A stretch of DNA of 64,000 bases, taken from assembly GCF_030812415.1 (NCBI RefSeq), contig NZ_JAUSST010000002.1:868001-932000 (forward strand). The letters are read 5' to 3'. This stretch comes from Paenibacillus harenae (GTDB lineage: Bacteria > Bacillota > Bacilli > Paenibacillales > Paenibacillaceae). The translations under genes and the position numbers were made by a program. Shown one piece after another: positions 8,419 through 17,815 of this stretch (its first letter is position 1; each line of letters begins with the position of its first letter). The notes beneath the pieces are model-generated. The model was given only the letters and a program-made list of their open reading frames with translations, made no database searches and was not told where the DNA came from.

Positions 8419-9987
8419 GTGAACGAGAGAATCGCCCAATATCGAGGCAGACTTACGCAATTTTGGGGCCAGATGGGCAGAAAACAAAAAATATGGTTGG
8501 GAGCATCCATTGGAGGGTTGTTAGTAACGATTATTTTGTTAACGATCGTATTCACTAGAACGGAATACGAGATAGCGTTTCAAAATTTGGATACAACCGA
8601 TGCCGCTGCAATCATGAATCATTTGGAAAGCAGTGGAATTCCTTACCAATTAAGCACAAATGGCAAGAGCATCTCAGTGCCAAGCGCGGTAGCGTCAAAA
8701 GTTAAAGTCGATGTCGGTTCACAGGGGCTCGTCCAAAACGGCTCTATCGGTTTCGAGTCGTTCAACGCAAGCTCGAGCGCTTTCGGACAAACGGACAATG
8801 AATTTAACGTGAAGTACTTGAATGCATTGAACGGAGAAGTGCAGCAGTTGCTTAACGGCATGCAGGGCGTCAATTCGTCGAACGTGCTCATTAATTTGCC
8901 GGAGGAAAGCGTATTTCTGTCGGCTGAAGAAGCGAAGAAAGCGTCCGCTTCGATCATGCTGAACTTCGCATCGGGCTATCGCCCAAGCCAGAAGGAAATC
9001 GATGGCTACTACAACTTGGTGAAGACGGCTGTTCCTAACCTAGCTATGCAAGATATAACAATCTCTAGCCCGCAAGGCGAGCTGACATCGTCGGAAGTGG
9101 ACGGCGCACTTGCCGGCAATACCGATGTCGTAGAACAACAATTCCAGATTCAACGCAAATACGAGTCGGAATTGAAGAAAAATATCCAACAGTTTCTCGG
9201 TCCTATGGTCGGATCGAACAATCTCGTTATCAGCGTAGCGAGCACGATGAACTTCGATAAGAAATATTCGGAGCAAAATCTTGTTAGACCGCTTGAGGGC
9301 AATAACAACAACGGTATCATTTTGAGCGAAGAAACGAATACGAGTTCATCGACGGGCGGATCTGCTCAGGCAGGAGGAGTAACGGGCACGGGTGAAACCG
9401 ATGTTCCGGGTTACGATGCAGCAAGCTCCGGTGAAAGCAGTTCGGAGACTAGCTCGAGGGCAACGAATTATGAATTCGACAGAATCAGTAACAAGATCGA
9501 ATCCGGACCGTTTGTTGTGAAGGACCTTACAATTAGTATCGGCGTCGAACAAGGAAAACTGAATGACGAATCGAGTCAAGCGGTAAAAACTTATTTGACT
9601 GCGTTAGTAAGAGCTCAGCTTGCGGATTCCGGTCAAGATGTAACTAATGACGAGGTAATGGGCAAAAAAGTTTCAGTTATCGCTCAAACGTTTGCCGAAG
9701 GTTCTTCTTCGAGCCAAGCAAGCGGCTTATCGCTCGGTTGGGCTATCGGAATCGGAGCAGCGGCACTCGCATTAATCGGCGGACTTGTCATTATGCTCGT
9801 TCGAAAACGTAAACAAAGGGCTGTTGAAGAAATCGATATGGCTGCACCTCCTAAAGTGGAATATCCTACGCTTGATTTCGACAGCGTCAATGGTGACAGT
9901 CAAGCCCGTAAAAATCTTGAAACACTTGCCAAACGGAAGCCGGATGAGTTCGTCAACCTTCTTCGTACTTGGCTAGTGGATGAATAG
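8419..9987 (+). CDS. fliF: Flagellar MS-ring protein FliF
   Basis: FliF builds the membrane ring on which the rotor and export gate assemble. The 522-residue protein has a first membrane helix at about residues 27-47 and periplasmic ring-building domains (YLNALNGEVQQLLNGMQGV, SSNVLINLPEES). A Ser/Gly/Thr-rich disordered stretch spans about 290-355. A second membrane helix lies at about 440-465, and the cytoplasmic tail that binds FliG ends FVNLLRTWLVDE. The start codon is GTG 8419 behind GAGGTG (8407-8413). The length is in the normal range. Confidence 0.96.
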   Translation: MNERIAQYRGRLTQFWGQMGRKQKIWLGASIGGLLVTIILLTIVFTRTEYEIAFQNLDTTDAAAIMNHLESSGIPYQLSTNGKSISVPSAVASKVKVDVGSQGLVQNGSIGFESFNASSSAFGQTDNEFNVKYLNALNGEVQQLLNGMQGVNSSNVLINLPEESVFLSAEEAKKASASIMLNFASGYRPSQKEIDGYYNLVKTAVPNLAMQDITISSPQGELTSSEVDGALAGNTDVVEQQFQIQRKYESELKKNIQQFLGPMVGSNNLVISVASTMNFDKKYSEQNLVRPLEGNNNNGIILSEETNTSSSTGGSAQAGGVTGTGETDVPGYDAASSGESSSETSSRATNYEFDRISNKIESGPFVVKDLTISIGVEQGKLNDESSQAVKTYLTALVRAQLADSGQDVTNDEVMGKKVSVIAQTFAEGSSSSQASGLSLGWAIGIGAAALALIGGLVIMLVRKRKQRAVEEIDMAAPPKVEYPTLDFDSVNGDSQARKNLETLAKRKPDEFVNLLRTWLVDE

Positions 9988-9998
9988 AGGTGCTTTAA

Positions 9999-11012
9999 TT
10001 GTCCAAGGCGATGCAAGGTTTGACGGGGCGGCAGAAAGCGGCCATCCTTCTCATTACGCTCGGTCCCGAAGTATCGGCACAAATTTTCAAGCATTTGCGC
10101 GATGAGGAAATCGAGCAGCTAACGCTTGAAATTGCGAATGTTCGGAAGGTAGACAGCTTAGACAGAGAAACGATCCTAAGCGAATTTCATCAAATCTGCT
10201 TGGCCCAGGAATATATATCGCAAGGCGGTATTGGCTATGCGAAAGATATTTTGGAGAAGGCGCTTGGCGAACAGAAGGCGCTTGATGTCATTAATCGATT
10301 GACGGCAACGCTTCAGGTTAGACCGTTCGACTTTGCCCGTAAAGCCGAGCCTACTCAAATATTGAACTTTATCCAGAACGAGAACTCGCAGACGATCGCG
10401 CTCGTGCTTTCGTACTTGCAATCCGAGCAATCGTCGCATATTTTATCTTCTCTGCCCCAAGAGAAGCAGGCAGATGTAGCAAGAAGAATCGCGCTTATGG
10501 ACAGCACATCGCCTGAAGTGATTTCGCAGGTTGAACGCGTCTTGGAACAGAAGCTGTCTGCCACGGTTACGCAGGATTATACGAATGCCGGCGGCATCGA
10601 TTCGATCGTTCAGATTTTGAACGGCGTAGACCGCGGAACGGAACGTACGATTCTCGACGCGCTCGAAATTCAAGATCCGGAGCTTGCCGAAGAAATCAAG
10701 AAGCGCATGTTCGTATTCGAAGATATCGTCAATATCGACAACCGTTCGATCCAACGCATTATTCGCGACATCGAGAGCGCCGATCTTCAATTGGCACTCA
10801 AAGTGGCAAGCGAAGAAGTCCGCGAAGCAATCTTCCGCAATATGTCCAAACGCATGTCCGAGACATTCAAAGAAGAAATGGAGTTTATGGGTCCTGTACG
10901 GCTTCGCGACGTCGAAGAAGCTCAGACTCGTATCGTTGCCACGATTCGCAGGCTAGAAGAATCGGGCGAGATCATTATCTCGCGCGGCGGAGGAGACGAT
11001 ATCATTGTCTAA
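9999..11012 (+). CDS. fliG: Flagellar motor switch protein FliG
   Basis: FliG couples the stator to the rotor and sets rotation direction. The 337-residue protein shows the family in full: LTGRQKAAILLITLGPEVSA at the N-terminus, the middle FliM-binding part with QTIALVLSYLQSEQSSHIL, and the C-terminal torque domain with the charged helix SKRMSETFKEEMEFMGPVR. It starts with TTG 9999 behind AGAGGTG. The end overlaps fliH by 8 bases, so the two are probably translationally coupled. Confidence 0.97.
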   Translation: MSKAMQGLTGRQKAAILLITLGPEVSAQIFKHLRDEEIEQLTLEIANVRKVDSLDRETILSEFHQICLAQEYISQGGIGYAKDILEKALGEQKALDVINRLTATLQVRPFDFARKAEPTQILNFIQNENSQTIALVLSYLQSEQSSHILSSLPQEKQADVARRIALMDSTSPEVISQVERVLEQKLSATVTQDYTNAGGIDSIVQILNGVDRGTERTILDALEIQDPELAEEIKKRMFVFEDIVNIDNRSIQRIIRDIESADLQLALKVASEEVREAIFRNMSKRMSETFKEEMEFMGPVRLRDVEEAQTRIVATIRRLEESGEIIISRGGGDDIIV

Positions 11013-11841
11013 TTTGATAAAATCTTCGAGCGTCGTTTCGGTAGAACAGTTAAAGCACTTGCATTTGCTCAATCCATACGCCCCGGAAGTTCCTGAGGCG
11101 GAAGAACAACTGAACAGCGAGCCTACACCCGATGCAGAGCTGATATCGCTTCGCGATCAGATTCTGGCGGATGCGCAAGCTTTCGCTGAAGACAGGCTTC
11201 GCGAGGCTTCGCAGCAAAGCGAGCAGAAGCTTCAGGAAACGGAACAGCAGATTGAAGCATGGTGGCTTCTCAAGCGTTCGGAAGATGAAGCGGCGTCGGA
11301 AGCTTCAAGACAGCAGGGTTATGCACTTGGTTACTCGGAAGGCGCCGAACGGGCTGAAACGGATCTCCGCGAGCAATGGGAGCATAAGCTAGCAGAAGCG
11401 TCTGCGATCCTGCAAGGCTCCTATCAAATGAGAGAGCAGATTATTCAGGAAGCCGAACCGTTCCTGGTCGAGCTAAGCTGCGCGATTGCCGAGAAAATCA
11501 TCGGACAGCAATTGACGGCATCGCCGGAAATGGCCATTGAGCTAATACGCAAGTCGTTATCGAGACGAAGAGAGTTAGGCGTCATTACGTTATGCGTCGC
11601 ACCTGGACAGCTTGCATTCGTACAAGCTGCAAGGGAAGAACTGCATTACTCGATCGATTCGCAAGCAGAGCTTCAAATTTTGCCGGATTCTACGGTTAAA
11701 GATAACGGTTGCGTCATCCGATCGGCTTACGGCAGCATCGATGCACGTATCGATACGCAGCTTGCCGAGATTAAGAAAGAACTTATCCAACTTGCGCACC
11801 AAAGCAACGAAGAGCGAGGCCAAACGCATGGACGCGATTAA
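11005..11841 (+). CDS. fliH: Flagellar export ATPase regulator FliH
   Basis: FliH holds the ATPase FliI in check and brings it to the export gate. The 278-residue protein has a Glu/Gln/Arg-rich coiled coil (about 45-130) and a FliH/V-ATPase-E-like C-terminal domain (LSCAIAEKIIGQQL...). The start is TTG 11005 inside the end of fliG, with GGAGGAG about 10 bases ahead. It overlaps fliI by 14 bases. The assignment rests on the C-terminal domain and position, since the N-terminal half is always variable. Confidence 0.9.
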   Translation: MSNLIKSSSVVSVEQLKHLHLLNPYAPEVPEAEEQLNSEPTPDAELISLRDQILADAQAFAEDRLREASQQSEQKLQETEQQIEAWWLLKRSEDEAASEASRQQGYALGYSEGAERAETDLREQWEHKLAEASAILQGSYQMREQIIQEAEPFLVELSCAIAEKIIGQQLTASPEMAIELIRKSLSRRRELGVITLCVAPGQLAFVQAAREELHYSIDSQAELQILPDSTVKDNGCVIRSAYGSIDARIDTQLAEIKKELIQLAHQSNEERGQTHGRD

Positions 11842-13153
11842 GCTCGACGTACTCAAGTATATCGAACATTTGCAGCCGCTCGATCCGATTAGGGTCAACG
11901 GCAAAGTAACCCAGGTTATCGGACTCACCGTTGAATCGGAAGGGCCGGACGCAAGCATCGGAGACGTCTGCTACATTTATCCGTCCAAAGGCGCAAAGCC
12001 GCTCAAAGCTGAGGTCGTCGGATTCAGAGACAACAAGGTGATTCTCATGCCGCTTGGCGATCTGCATTCGATAAGCGCAGGCTGCGATGTCGTCGGAACA
12101 GGGAAGCCGTTAACGGTTCAAGTCGGTTCTGAATTGCTAGGCAAAGTGCTTGACGGCCTAGGCAATCCGCTAGACGGATCATTTCTTCCAAGCCGGATGC
12201 AGCAATATTCGACTCATAATGAACCAAGCAATCCGCTTAAGCGCCCCCGGGTTGAACAGCCGCTTGGCATCGGGGTACGAGCGATCGACGGTCTGCTTAC
12301 TGTAGGCAGCGGACAGAGGGTCGGCATTTTCGCAGGATCTGGCGTAGGGAAGAGTACATTGCTCGGCATGATTGCACGCAATACATCGGCTGATGTGAAC
12401 GTTATCGCACTTATCGGCGAACGCGGACGCGAGGTTCTCGAATTCATCGAGAAGGATCTTGGTCCGGAAGGCTTGGCACGCTCGGTCGTCATCGTCGCAA
12501 CATCCGATCAGCCGGCTCTCATCCGGATGAAAGGAGCGTTAATCGCAACTTCGATCGCAGAATATTTCCGCGATCGCGGTCTTAATGTGATGCTCATGAT
12601 GGACTCCGTTACCCGTTATGCTATGGCGCTTCGTGAAGTTGGTCTCGCAATCGGCGAGCCGCCAGCGACGAGAGGATATACGCCATCGGTATTCGCCGCT
12701 CTGCCTAAGCTGCTCGAGCGTGCAGGCACCGGTCCGACTGGCTCAATAACTGCCTTCTATACCGTTCTCGTAGACGGGGATGATATGAACGAGCCGATTG
12801 CCGACGCCGTACGCGGCATTTTGGACGGACATATCGTGCTTAGCAGGGCTCTCGCTCACAAAGGACATTTTCCGGCAATCGATATACTCGCTTCCGTTAG
12901 TCGTGTCATGAAGGAAATTGTTACGGAAGAGCAGCAAGACGCCGCGAATGAATTGAAAAAATACCTTGCTGTCTATAAAGATTCGGAAGACTTGATCAAT
13001 ATAGGGGCGTATCAGCGAGGAACGAATGAAGAAATTGATATGGCTATCCAATACATGGATGAAATTCAAAGCTACACAAGGCAAAAAACGAATGAGAAGG
13101 TAAGCCTTGAGGAAGCCCAGCAACGCTTAATTACTGATTTCTATAGGAGCTGA
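11828..13153 (+). CDS. fliI: Flagellum-specific export ATPase FliI
   Basis: FliI is the F1-like ATPase of the flagellar type III secretion system. Walker A is GSGVGKST (170-177). The Walker B region reads NVMLMMDSVTRYAMALREVG, and the family stretch GEPPATRGYTPSVFAALPKL is intact. The open frame runs upstream to 11612 inside fliH, but ATG 11828 behind GCGAGG gives 441 residues and an N-terminus that aligns with the family, so it is taken as the start. The frame overlaps the fliH end by 14 bases. Confidence 0.96.
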   Translation: MDAIKLDVLKYIEHLQPLDPIRVNGKVTQVIGLTVESEGPDASIGDVCYIYPSKGAKPLKAEVVGFRDNKVILMPLGDLHSISAGCDVVGTGKPLTVQVGSELLGKVLDGLGNPLDGSFLPSRMQQYSTHNEPSNPLKRPRVEQPLGIGVRAIDGLLTVGSGQRVGIFAGSGVGKSTLLGMIARNTSADVNVIALIGERGREVLEFIEKDLGPEGLARSVVIVATSDQPALIRMKGALIATSIAEYFRDRGLNVMLMMDSVTRYAMALREVGLAIGEPPATRGYTPSVFAALPKLLERAGTGPTGSITAFYTVLVDGDDMNEPIADAVRGILDGHIVLSRALAHKGHFPAIDILASVSRVMKEIVTEEQQDAANELKKYLAVYKDSEDLINIGAYQRGTNEEIDMAIQYMDEIQSYTRQKTNEKVSLEEAQQRLITDFYRS

Positions 13154-13161
13154 TCTGCTAA

Positions 13162-13608
13162 GTGGCGGCATTTCGATATTCGTTCCAGAAGATCGTGGAT
13201 TTAAAATCTAGCGAGAAGACGCAAGCGGAATGGATCTTATCCGCGGCGGTCGGCGCTCTTGCTGCGGAAGAGCAGTCGCTTGAACAACTGCATGCTTCCA
13301 AGCGGGAATGGGAGATTAAGCTGATTGAAGCTTCCCAAACTGAGGTTTCTTTAATGGAGCTTCAAGTTATACAGCAGTACCTGGACCACTTAGTTACTTG
13401 TATCGCTAACAAAATGTCGGATGTACTTCAAGCGAAGAAGAAGGTCGAGCATCGCAGAGGATTGCTGACCGAGAAGATGAAAGACGAGAAAGTATGGCTA
13501 AAGGCCAAGGATCACGCATTTGACCGGTTTCGCAGCGCCCTGCAGGTGAAGGAGCAGAACGAGCTGGATGAGATGGCAACCGTCCGTTTCATGATATCAA
13601 CCCCGTAA
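13162..13608 (+). CDS. fliJ: Flagellar export chaperone FliJ
   Basis: FliJ is the coiled-coil stalk that links FliI to the export gate. The 148-residue protein is almost wholly helical and charged, with the FliJ-type N-terminus FRYSFQKIVDLKSSEKTQAE. GTG 13162 is used behind AGGAG (13145-13149). Position between fliI and the YlxF-like gene supports the call, since FliJ sequences diverge strongly. Confidence 0.88.
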   Translation: MAAFRYSFQKIVDLKSSEKTQAEWILSAAVGALAAEEQSLEQLHASKREWEIKLIEASQTEVSLMELQVIQQYLDHLVTCIANKMSDVLQAKKKVEHRRGLLTEKMKDEKVWLKAKDHAFDRFRSALQVKEQNELDEMATVRFMISTP

Positions 13609-13644
13609 CGTGATCCGTGACGCTGGCTAGAGGGAGTGAATGAA

Positions 13645-14550
13645 TTGGCGGGTGCGGATGCAGAGAAGCAAAGTTATAGCGCGATTGAACGGTTTATGTT
13701 TTTTACGACGCCGATCCTGTTCGCGATCGTTATGCTGGTAGTACTGCTAATCTTGTTTAACAGTGATATACGGAATAAAGCGTTGGAGGTCGGGAATTCG
13801 GTTCCTTTCCTTAAAGACGTGCTTCCCGAACCGAAGGTTGCAGCCGGGGAAACTTCCGACGAACAACTGAAAGCGGACAATATGTCCAAGAAGATTGCCG
13901 ATCTGCAAGCAGAGCTCACAGCGAAGGGAATGGAATTAGCGACTGCCGTTGAAGCCAAGACCGCGCAAGAGCAGCAGATCAAAGATCTTGAAGACCAGAT
14001 TGCTCAGCTTAAGCGCTCGAACGAGGAGCAGCTTGTCGAGGATGAACAATACCAGGCGAAGGTGCTGGAGCTGTCGAACATGTTCTCGACCATTTCGCCA
14101 AGCAAGGCAGCGCCGATTATGCAAAGCATGACGCTAGAGGAGATGGTGCTTATCTTCAACACGATGCGTCCCGACGATCGCGTTCGCATTATGGAGAAGA
14201 TGAATCCTCAGACCGCCGCGGATGCGGCAATTAAGCTGAAAGATGTCGGCAAAGCGAAGGATTTGCAGATTGCGGCGCTTCAATCCCAAGTGGACGCGCT
14301 GAAGGCTAAATCGACGAAACCCGCCTCCTCTATACTGGACGAAGAGCAGCTTAGCGCTACGTTCACATCGATGAACGCAAAGAGCGCAGGCGAGCTGCTT
14401 ATCAAAATGGTTGACGTAAGCCCAAGCAAGGCGCTTCGGGTATTGAATCTGGTAGACGATACGACGCGTTCGGCTATATTGGCTGAAATGTCCGCAATCA
14501 ATGAGTCGACGACGGCTCAGCTCGTTACGAAGCTCATGAGCGGCAACTGA
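13645..14550 (+). CDS. YlxF/MotE-like membrane protein with MgtE-N-type domains
   Basis: This 301-residue protein has one N-terminal membrane helix (about 18-38), a Glu/Gln-rich coiled coil (about 75-125), and two related helical C-terminal modules. The modules are KAAPIMQSMTLEEMVLIFNT and KALRVLNLVDDTTRSAILAE, each ending in a block like MRPDDRVRIMEKMNP. They resemble the N-terminal domain of MgtE magnesium transporters, without any transporter part. B. subtilis YlxF sits at the same place, and related MotE proteins act as chaperones for the stator protein MotC in proteobacteria; that role here is inference. TTG 13645, 7 bases after GGGAGTG, fits the ribosome site better than GTG 13636. Confidence 0.8.
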   Translation: MAGADAEKQSYSAIERFMFFTTPILFAIVMLVVLLILFNSDIRNKALEVGNSVPFLKDVLPEPKVAAGETSDEQLKADNMSKKIADLQAELTAKGMELATAVEAKTAQEQQIKDLEDQIAQLKRSNEEQLVEDEQYQAKVLELSNMFSTISPSKAAPIMQSMTLEEMVLIFNTMRPDDRVRIMEKMNPQTAADAAIKLKDVGKAKDLQIAALQSQVDALKAKSTKPASSILDEEQLSATFTSMNAKSAGELLIKMVDVSPSKALRVLNLVDDTTRSAILAEMSAINESTTAQLVTKLMSGN

Positions 14551-14600
14551 TTTTTCGCAGCATCCTTTTAGATCCATTCAATGGAAAGGAGGTGAGAAAA

Positions 14601-15995
14601 ATGGAAATGGTTATTCCGCAAGCAGTGAACGTTCAGCCGCAAGCTGGAGGGCAAGCAACTGGCCAGAATCAATCGACGGGTTCGGCAAGCGGAACGAGTG
14701 GAACCGGCAACGGCAGCTTCCAGAAGACGCTTGTTCATCAACTTGGCGGCAAATCCTCGCAAACGGCTGAATCATCGAAGCCGATCGTTCAGATGGTTGG
14801 CGGATCGCAGCCTGCCATTGTAGATAGCGCGGCTACCGACAGCGCGACGCTTCCGTCTGATTTGTTGTCGCTAATTGATGGTTTGCTGGAGAGTCTGAAC
14901 GGAGATGCCGAGAAAGACGATGCAGATGCGGCTCTTGAGGAACAATTGCCGGAGCTTGAATCGGCATTGGACCAATTGAACGCGCTGCTTGCGATTTTAG
15001 GCGCTCCGGTCGTCATAGTGAGCCAGCCGGCAGTAAACATGGAAGCGAACAACGAGGCATCAAATGAGTTTGGTATCGATCTGAATGCAGCCAATGTCAA
15101 GAACGGTCTGCAGGATGCTTTATTGCAACTGCAAGCTCTATTGTCGCAAGGCGATCTGAAGCGAGTGCAGCAGCAAGAGCCGAAGGCTCTTATTGGTCAG
15201 CAGCTTCAATCATTGGCAGCACTTCTGCAAGATGAATCGGATACACCGATAAAGCAGGAGACGAAGCAAGGTTCCGCTTCGGATTCGTTGTTTACGCCCA
15301 TAACGTCACTGAAGACGGAAACAGGCGCGTTGCTGCAGCGTTTATCGCAGCAAGCTCTACATCCTTCTTATGTTGCGGTTGCAGCGGCCCAAGCGACAGA
15401 GATCGCGGTTGAGTCGGAAGCCGGACAACCTGTTACCGAGCAATTGCCGAACGCGCCTATAACGGCTGCGAATGCAGAACAGGCGAAGAACGCAGCTCCG
15501 ATTTTTGCGAAGACAGCTCCCGTACAATATGTAGTAGCTGAAGAATTCGCCGAAACGATGACGGGGCTTGTCGTTCAGAAGTTCGACGTCACCTCGATCG
15601 ATGGCGTATCGGAGGCAAAGCTTCTGTTATTCCCTGAGCATCTGGGACAAGTCGATGTTCGGATCTCGATGCAGAATGGACAGTTGACGGCAATCTTCCA
15701 TACGGATACGGCAAGTGCCAAAGATATGCTCGACAACCAGTTGGCCCAATTAAGAACGGCGCTTCAAGCGCAAGGATTAGTTGTTGATAAGCTGGAAGTA
15801 TCCCAAGGAGGAGCGTCCTCGCAATTGTTCGGCCAGCATAACAGTCAAGGGAATGGTCATTCGGCATCTGGCAACCGCCAATCCTCCAAAGGAAGCGGAG
15901 AAGGATCAGTCGATGAAATCTTTGAGACCGAGATGGTTGAGCAAGTTACGATTCAGGGACTTGGCTACGGTAGAGCCATTAATGTTAAAGCTTAG
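14601..15995 (+). CDS. fliK: Flagellar hook-length control protein FliK
   Basis: FliK is a secreted ruler that measures the hook and switches export to filament subunits. The 464-residue protein has a long low-complexity N-terminal part rich in Gln, Ala, Ser and Glu. The conserved C-terminal Flg_hook domain (about 320-410) contains LFPEHLGQVDVRISMQNGQL and QLAQLRTALQAQGL. The start is ATG 14601, 5 bases behind a near-perfect ribosome site AAAGGAGGTGA (14585-14595); the GTG inside that site is not a start. Confidence 0.93.
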   Translation: MEMVIPQAVNVQPQAGGQATGQNQSTGSASGTSGTGNGSFQKTLVHQLGGKSSQTAESSKPIVQMVGGSQPAIVDSAATDSATLPSDLLSLIDGLLESLNGDAEKDDADAALEEQLPELESALDQLNALLAILGAPVVIVSQPAVNMEANNEASNEFGIDLNAANVKNGLQDALLQLQALLSQGDLKRVQQQEPKALIGQQLQSLAALLQDESDTPIKQETKQGSASDSLFTPITSLKTETGALLQRLSQQALHPSYVAVAAAQATEIAVESEAGQPVTEQLPNAPITAANAEQAKNAAPIFAKTAPVQYVVAEEFAETMTGLVVQKFDVTSIDGVSEAKLLLFPEHLGQVDVRISMQNGQLTAIFHTDTASAKDMLDNQLAQLRTALQAQGLVVDKLEVSQGGASSQLFGQHNSQGNGHSASGNRQSSKGSGEGSVDEIFETEMVEQVTIQGLGYGRAINVKA

Positions 15996-16036
15996 CGCCT
16001 TACAGTGACAATGAGAAGAAACGGAGGTGATTAGAA

Positions 16037-16501
16037 ATGGCTAACAGCGTTTCCTCCAAAGTCGTATGGCCGAATTACAGTGCAGATAACGTCCAGAAAG
16101 CGGCTGAGAAAAAGACGGATACGTTAGGCAAAGATCAATTTCTAAGTATCTTGGTTACACAGCTTCGCAATCAAGACCCGATGCAACCGATGCAGGACAA
16201 AGATTTCATTGCCCAGATGGCGCAATTCACATCGGTTGAGCAGTTGGTTAATATGGCATCGGAAGTGTCCAAGCTCAGGCAAAGTATCGGTTCCGCTTCC
16301 AGTCTAATCGGCAAAACCATCGATTGGAACGAATATGACGACGCCGGTACGATCATCCCCGTTAGCGGCGTAGTGAATTCAATCGTATCGAAGGACGGCA
16401 TCCTATATGCTTCCGCAGGAGAGAAGTCAGTCGCGCTTGATTATGTGCTTGGCATTAGAGAAACGAGCGCCTCGGATTCAAGCGAGGAGGCTGAAGTCTG
16501 A
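16037..16501 (+). CDS. flgD: Flagellar hook assembly protein FlgD
   Basis: FlgD caps the growing hook. The 154-residue protein has the family block TLGKDQFLSILVTQLRNQDP followed by MQDKDFIAQMAQFTSVEQL. It is short, as in Bacillus, and lacks the larger C-terminal Ig/tudor domains of proteobacterial FlgD. ACGGAGGTGA precedes ATG 16037. Its stop shares one base with the next start codon. Confidence 0.95.
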   Translation: MANSVSSKVVWPNYSADNVQKAAEKKTDTLGKDQFLSILVTQLRNQDPMQPMQDKDFIAQMAQFTSVEQLVNMASEVSKLRQSIGSASSLIGKTIDWNEYDDAGTIIPVSGVVNSIVSKDGILYASAGEKSVALDYVLGIRETSASDSSEEAEV

Positions 16502-16878
16502 TGAGCGACACGATAAAGATCGGCCATTTGTTTCCGGTCAAGGGTTCACCTCTTCAAGCAACCAAGACAGCGGCTGCACAAGGTGCTCAATCCACTGAAT
16601 TCCGCGATATGCTCGATGCGAAGGTGCTTAAGTTCAGCCATCATGCGGAAATTCGCATGCAGCAGCGAGGCATTAAGCTTCAACCCGAATCGCTGACGAA
16701 GATTATGAATGCCGTCGAGGATGCAGCGTCCAAAGGCGCGAAAGACTCTTTGATCGTTTTCCGGGACATTGCGATGATCGTCAACGTTCCAAGCCGCACA
16801 GTCGTGACGGCGTTGGACGGAGGTCAAATGCAGAGCAATGTATTTACTCAAATCGATAGCGCTGTGATCATATCGTAA
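16501..16878 (+). CDS. Conserved flagellar operon protein between flgD and flgG
   Basis: The 125-residue soluble protein has the conserved core FSHHAEIRMQQRGIKL, then DAASKGAKDSLIVFRDIAMIVNVP and SRTVVTALDGGQM. This matches the short family annotated as flagellar operon protein (TIGR02530 type) that lies between flgD and the hook gene in many Bacillota. I know of no settled function. The core motif HAxxRxxxR and the predicted alpha/beta fold suggest a small binding domain. GAGGAGG lies just ahead of ATG 16501, which overlaps the flgD stop by one base. Confidence 0.85.
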   Translation: MSDTIKIGHLFPVKGSPLQATKTAAAQGAQSTEFRDMLDAKVLKFSHHAEIRMQQRGIKLQPESLTKIMNAVEDAASKGAKDSLIVFRDIAMIVNVPSRTVVTALDGGQMQSNVFTQIDSAVIIS

Positions 16879-16902
16879 GGCTGGACCTGATAGGGGGCCT
16901 CG

Positions 16903-16926
16903 AGCCGCCGACCGATTGAAGCGGCT
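16903..16926 (+). other. Hairpin between the TIGR02530-type gene and flgG
   Basis: AGCCGC (16903-16908) and GCGGCT (16921-16926) can pair around a 12-base loop. There is no T-run, so it is not a typical terminator. It may affect mRNA decay or processing ahead of flgG. Confidence 0.4.
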
Positions 16927-16979
16927 TGCAGCAGCGCTAGCCATCGAAGTGAAAAACAATTTAGGAGGAATAACGAACA

Positions 16980-17798
16980 ATGCTAAGATCGATGTACTCC
17001 GGCGTATCAGGTATGCGCGGTTTTCAAACGAAGCTTGATGTAATCGGCAATAATATCGCAAACGTGAACACGGTCGGCTTCAAAGCGGGTCGCGTGATGT
17101 TCAAAGATATTTTGAGCCAGACGGTTGCTGGCGTTACAGCGCCAGAGGAAGGCGTCCGCGGCGGCGTCAACGCGAAGCAGATCGGACTCGGCGTATCGAT
17201 CGGTTCGATCGATACGGTGCATACGGCGGGCAGCGCGATGACGACTAACCAACCGACAGACTTGCGTATTGACGGCGACGGTTTCTTCGTTGTAAGAGCG
17301 AACGACGATGCCGAGATGCTTCTGACTCGCGCGGGAAACTTCACGCTTGATTCGAACAGACAGCTCGTTACGGCTGACGGTTACTTCGTATTATCGGTTG
17401 ATCAAGAACCGATCATTCTTGATGCGGAGGTAACGGCTTTCTCCATAGGCCAAGACGGAACGATCATGACGGTAACGCCGGACGGTACGGTTCCAGGTCC
17501 ACAGCTTGCCGTAACGAAGGTTATCAACCCGAGCGGTCTTGAGAAGCTCGGCGGCAATATGTACCGGATGACGGCAAATGCGAACCCTGATGCTTCCATT
17601 GAGGATTACCTGACGTTCGCTGGCGATCCTGAGTTCGGTACAGGCGCGATCATTGCCGGTCAGCTAGAAATGTCGAACGTCGACTTGACCGCCGAATTCA
17701 CGGAAATGATCGTGGCGCAGCGCGGTTTCCAAGCGAATTCGCGCATCATTACGACTTCCGACGAAATTTTGCAAGAAGTTGTTAACTTGAAACGATAA
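16980..17798 (+). CDS. flgG: Flagellar hook/rod protein FlgG (FlgE-type in B. subtilis naming)
   Basis: The 272-residue protein opens with MLRSMYSGVSGMRGFQTKLD and IGNNIANVNTVGFK, the rod/hook export and assembly region. It continues with TDLRIDGDGFFVV and ends with MSNVDLTAEFTEMIVAQRGF plus a C-terminal helix. Genes at this place are annotated flgG in many genomes. In B. subtilis the equivalent gene encodes the hook subunit, and the distal-rod genes lie elsewhere. The position next to flgD and fliK supports a hook role. The start is ATG 16980 behind AGGAGG. Confidence 0.88.
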   Translation: MLRSMYSGVSGMRGFQTKLDVIGNNIANVNTVGFKAGRVMFKDILSQTVAGVTAPEEGVRGGVNAKQIGLGVSIGSIDTVHTAGSAMTTNQPTDLRIDGDGFFVVRANDDAEMLLTRAGNFTLDSNRQLVTADGYFVLSVDQEPIILDAEVTAFSIGQDGTIMTVTPDGTVPGPQLAVTKVINPSGLEKLGGNMYRMTANANPDASIEDYLTFAGDPEFGTGAIIAGQLEMSNVDLTAEFTEMIVAQRGFQANSRIITTSDEILQEVVNLKR

Positions 17799-17815
17799 TA
17801 CAAGTCTTAACCGGC

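Noticed and set aside
11612..11827. N-terminal extension of fliI by 72 residues
   Set aside because: The extension overlaps fliH in another frame and has no FliI similarity; ATG 11828 has a ribosome site.
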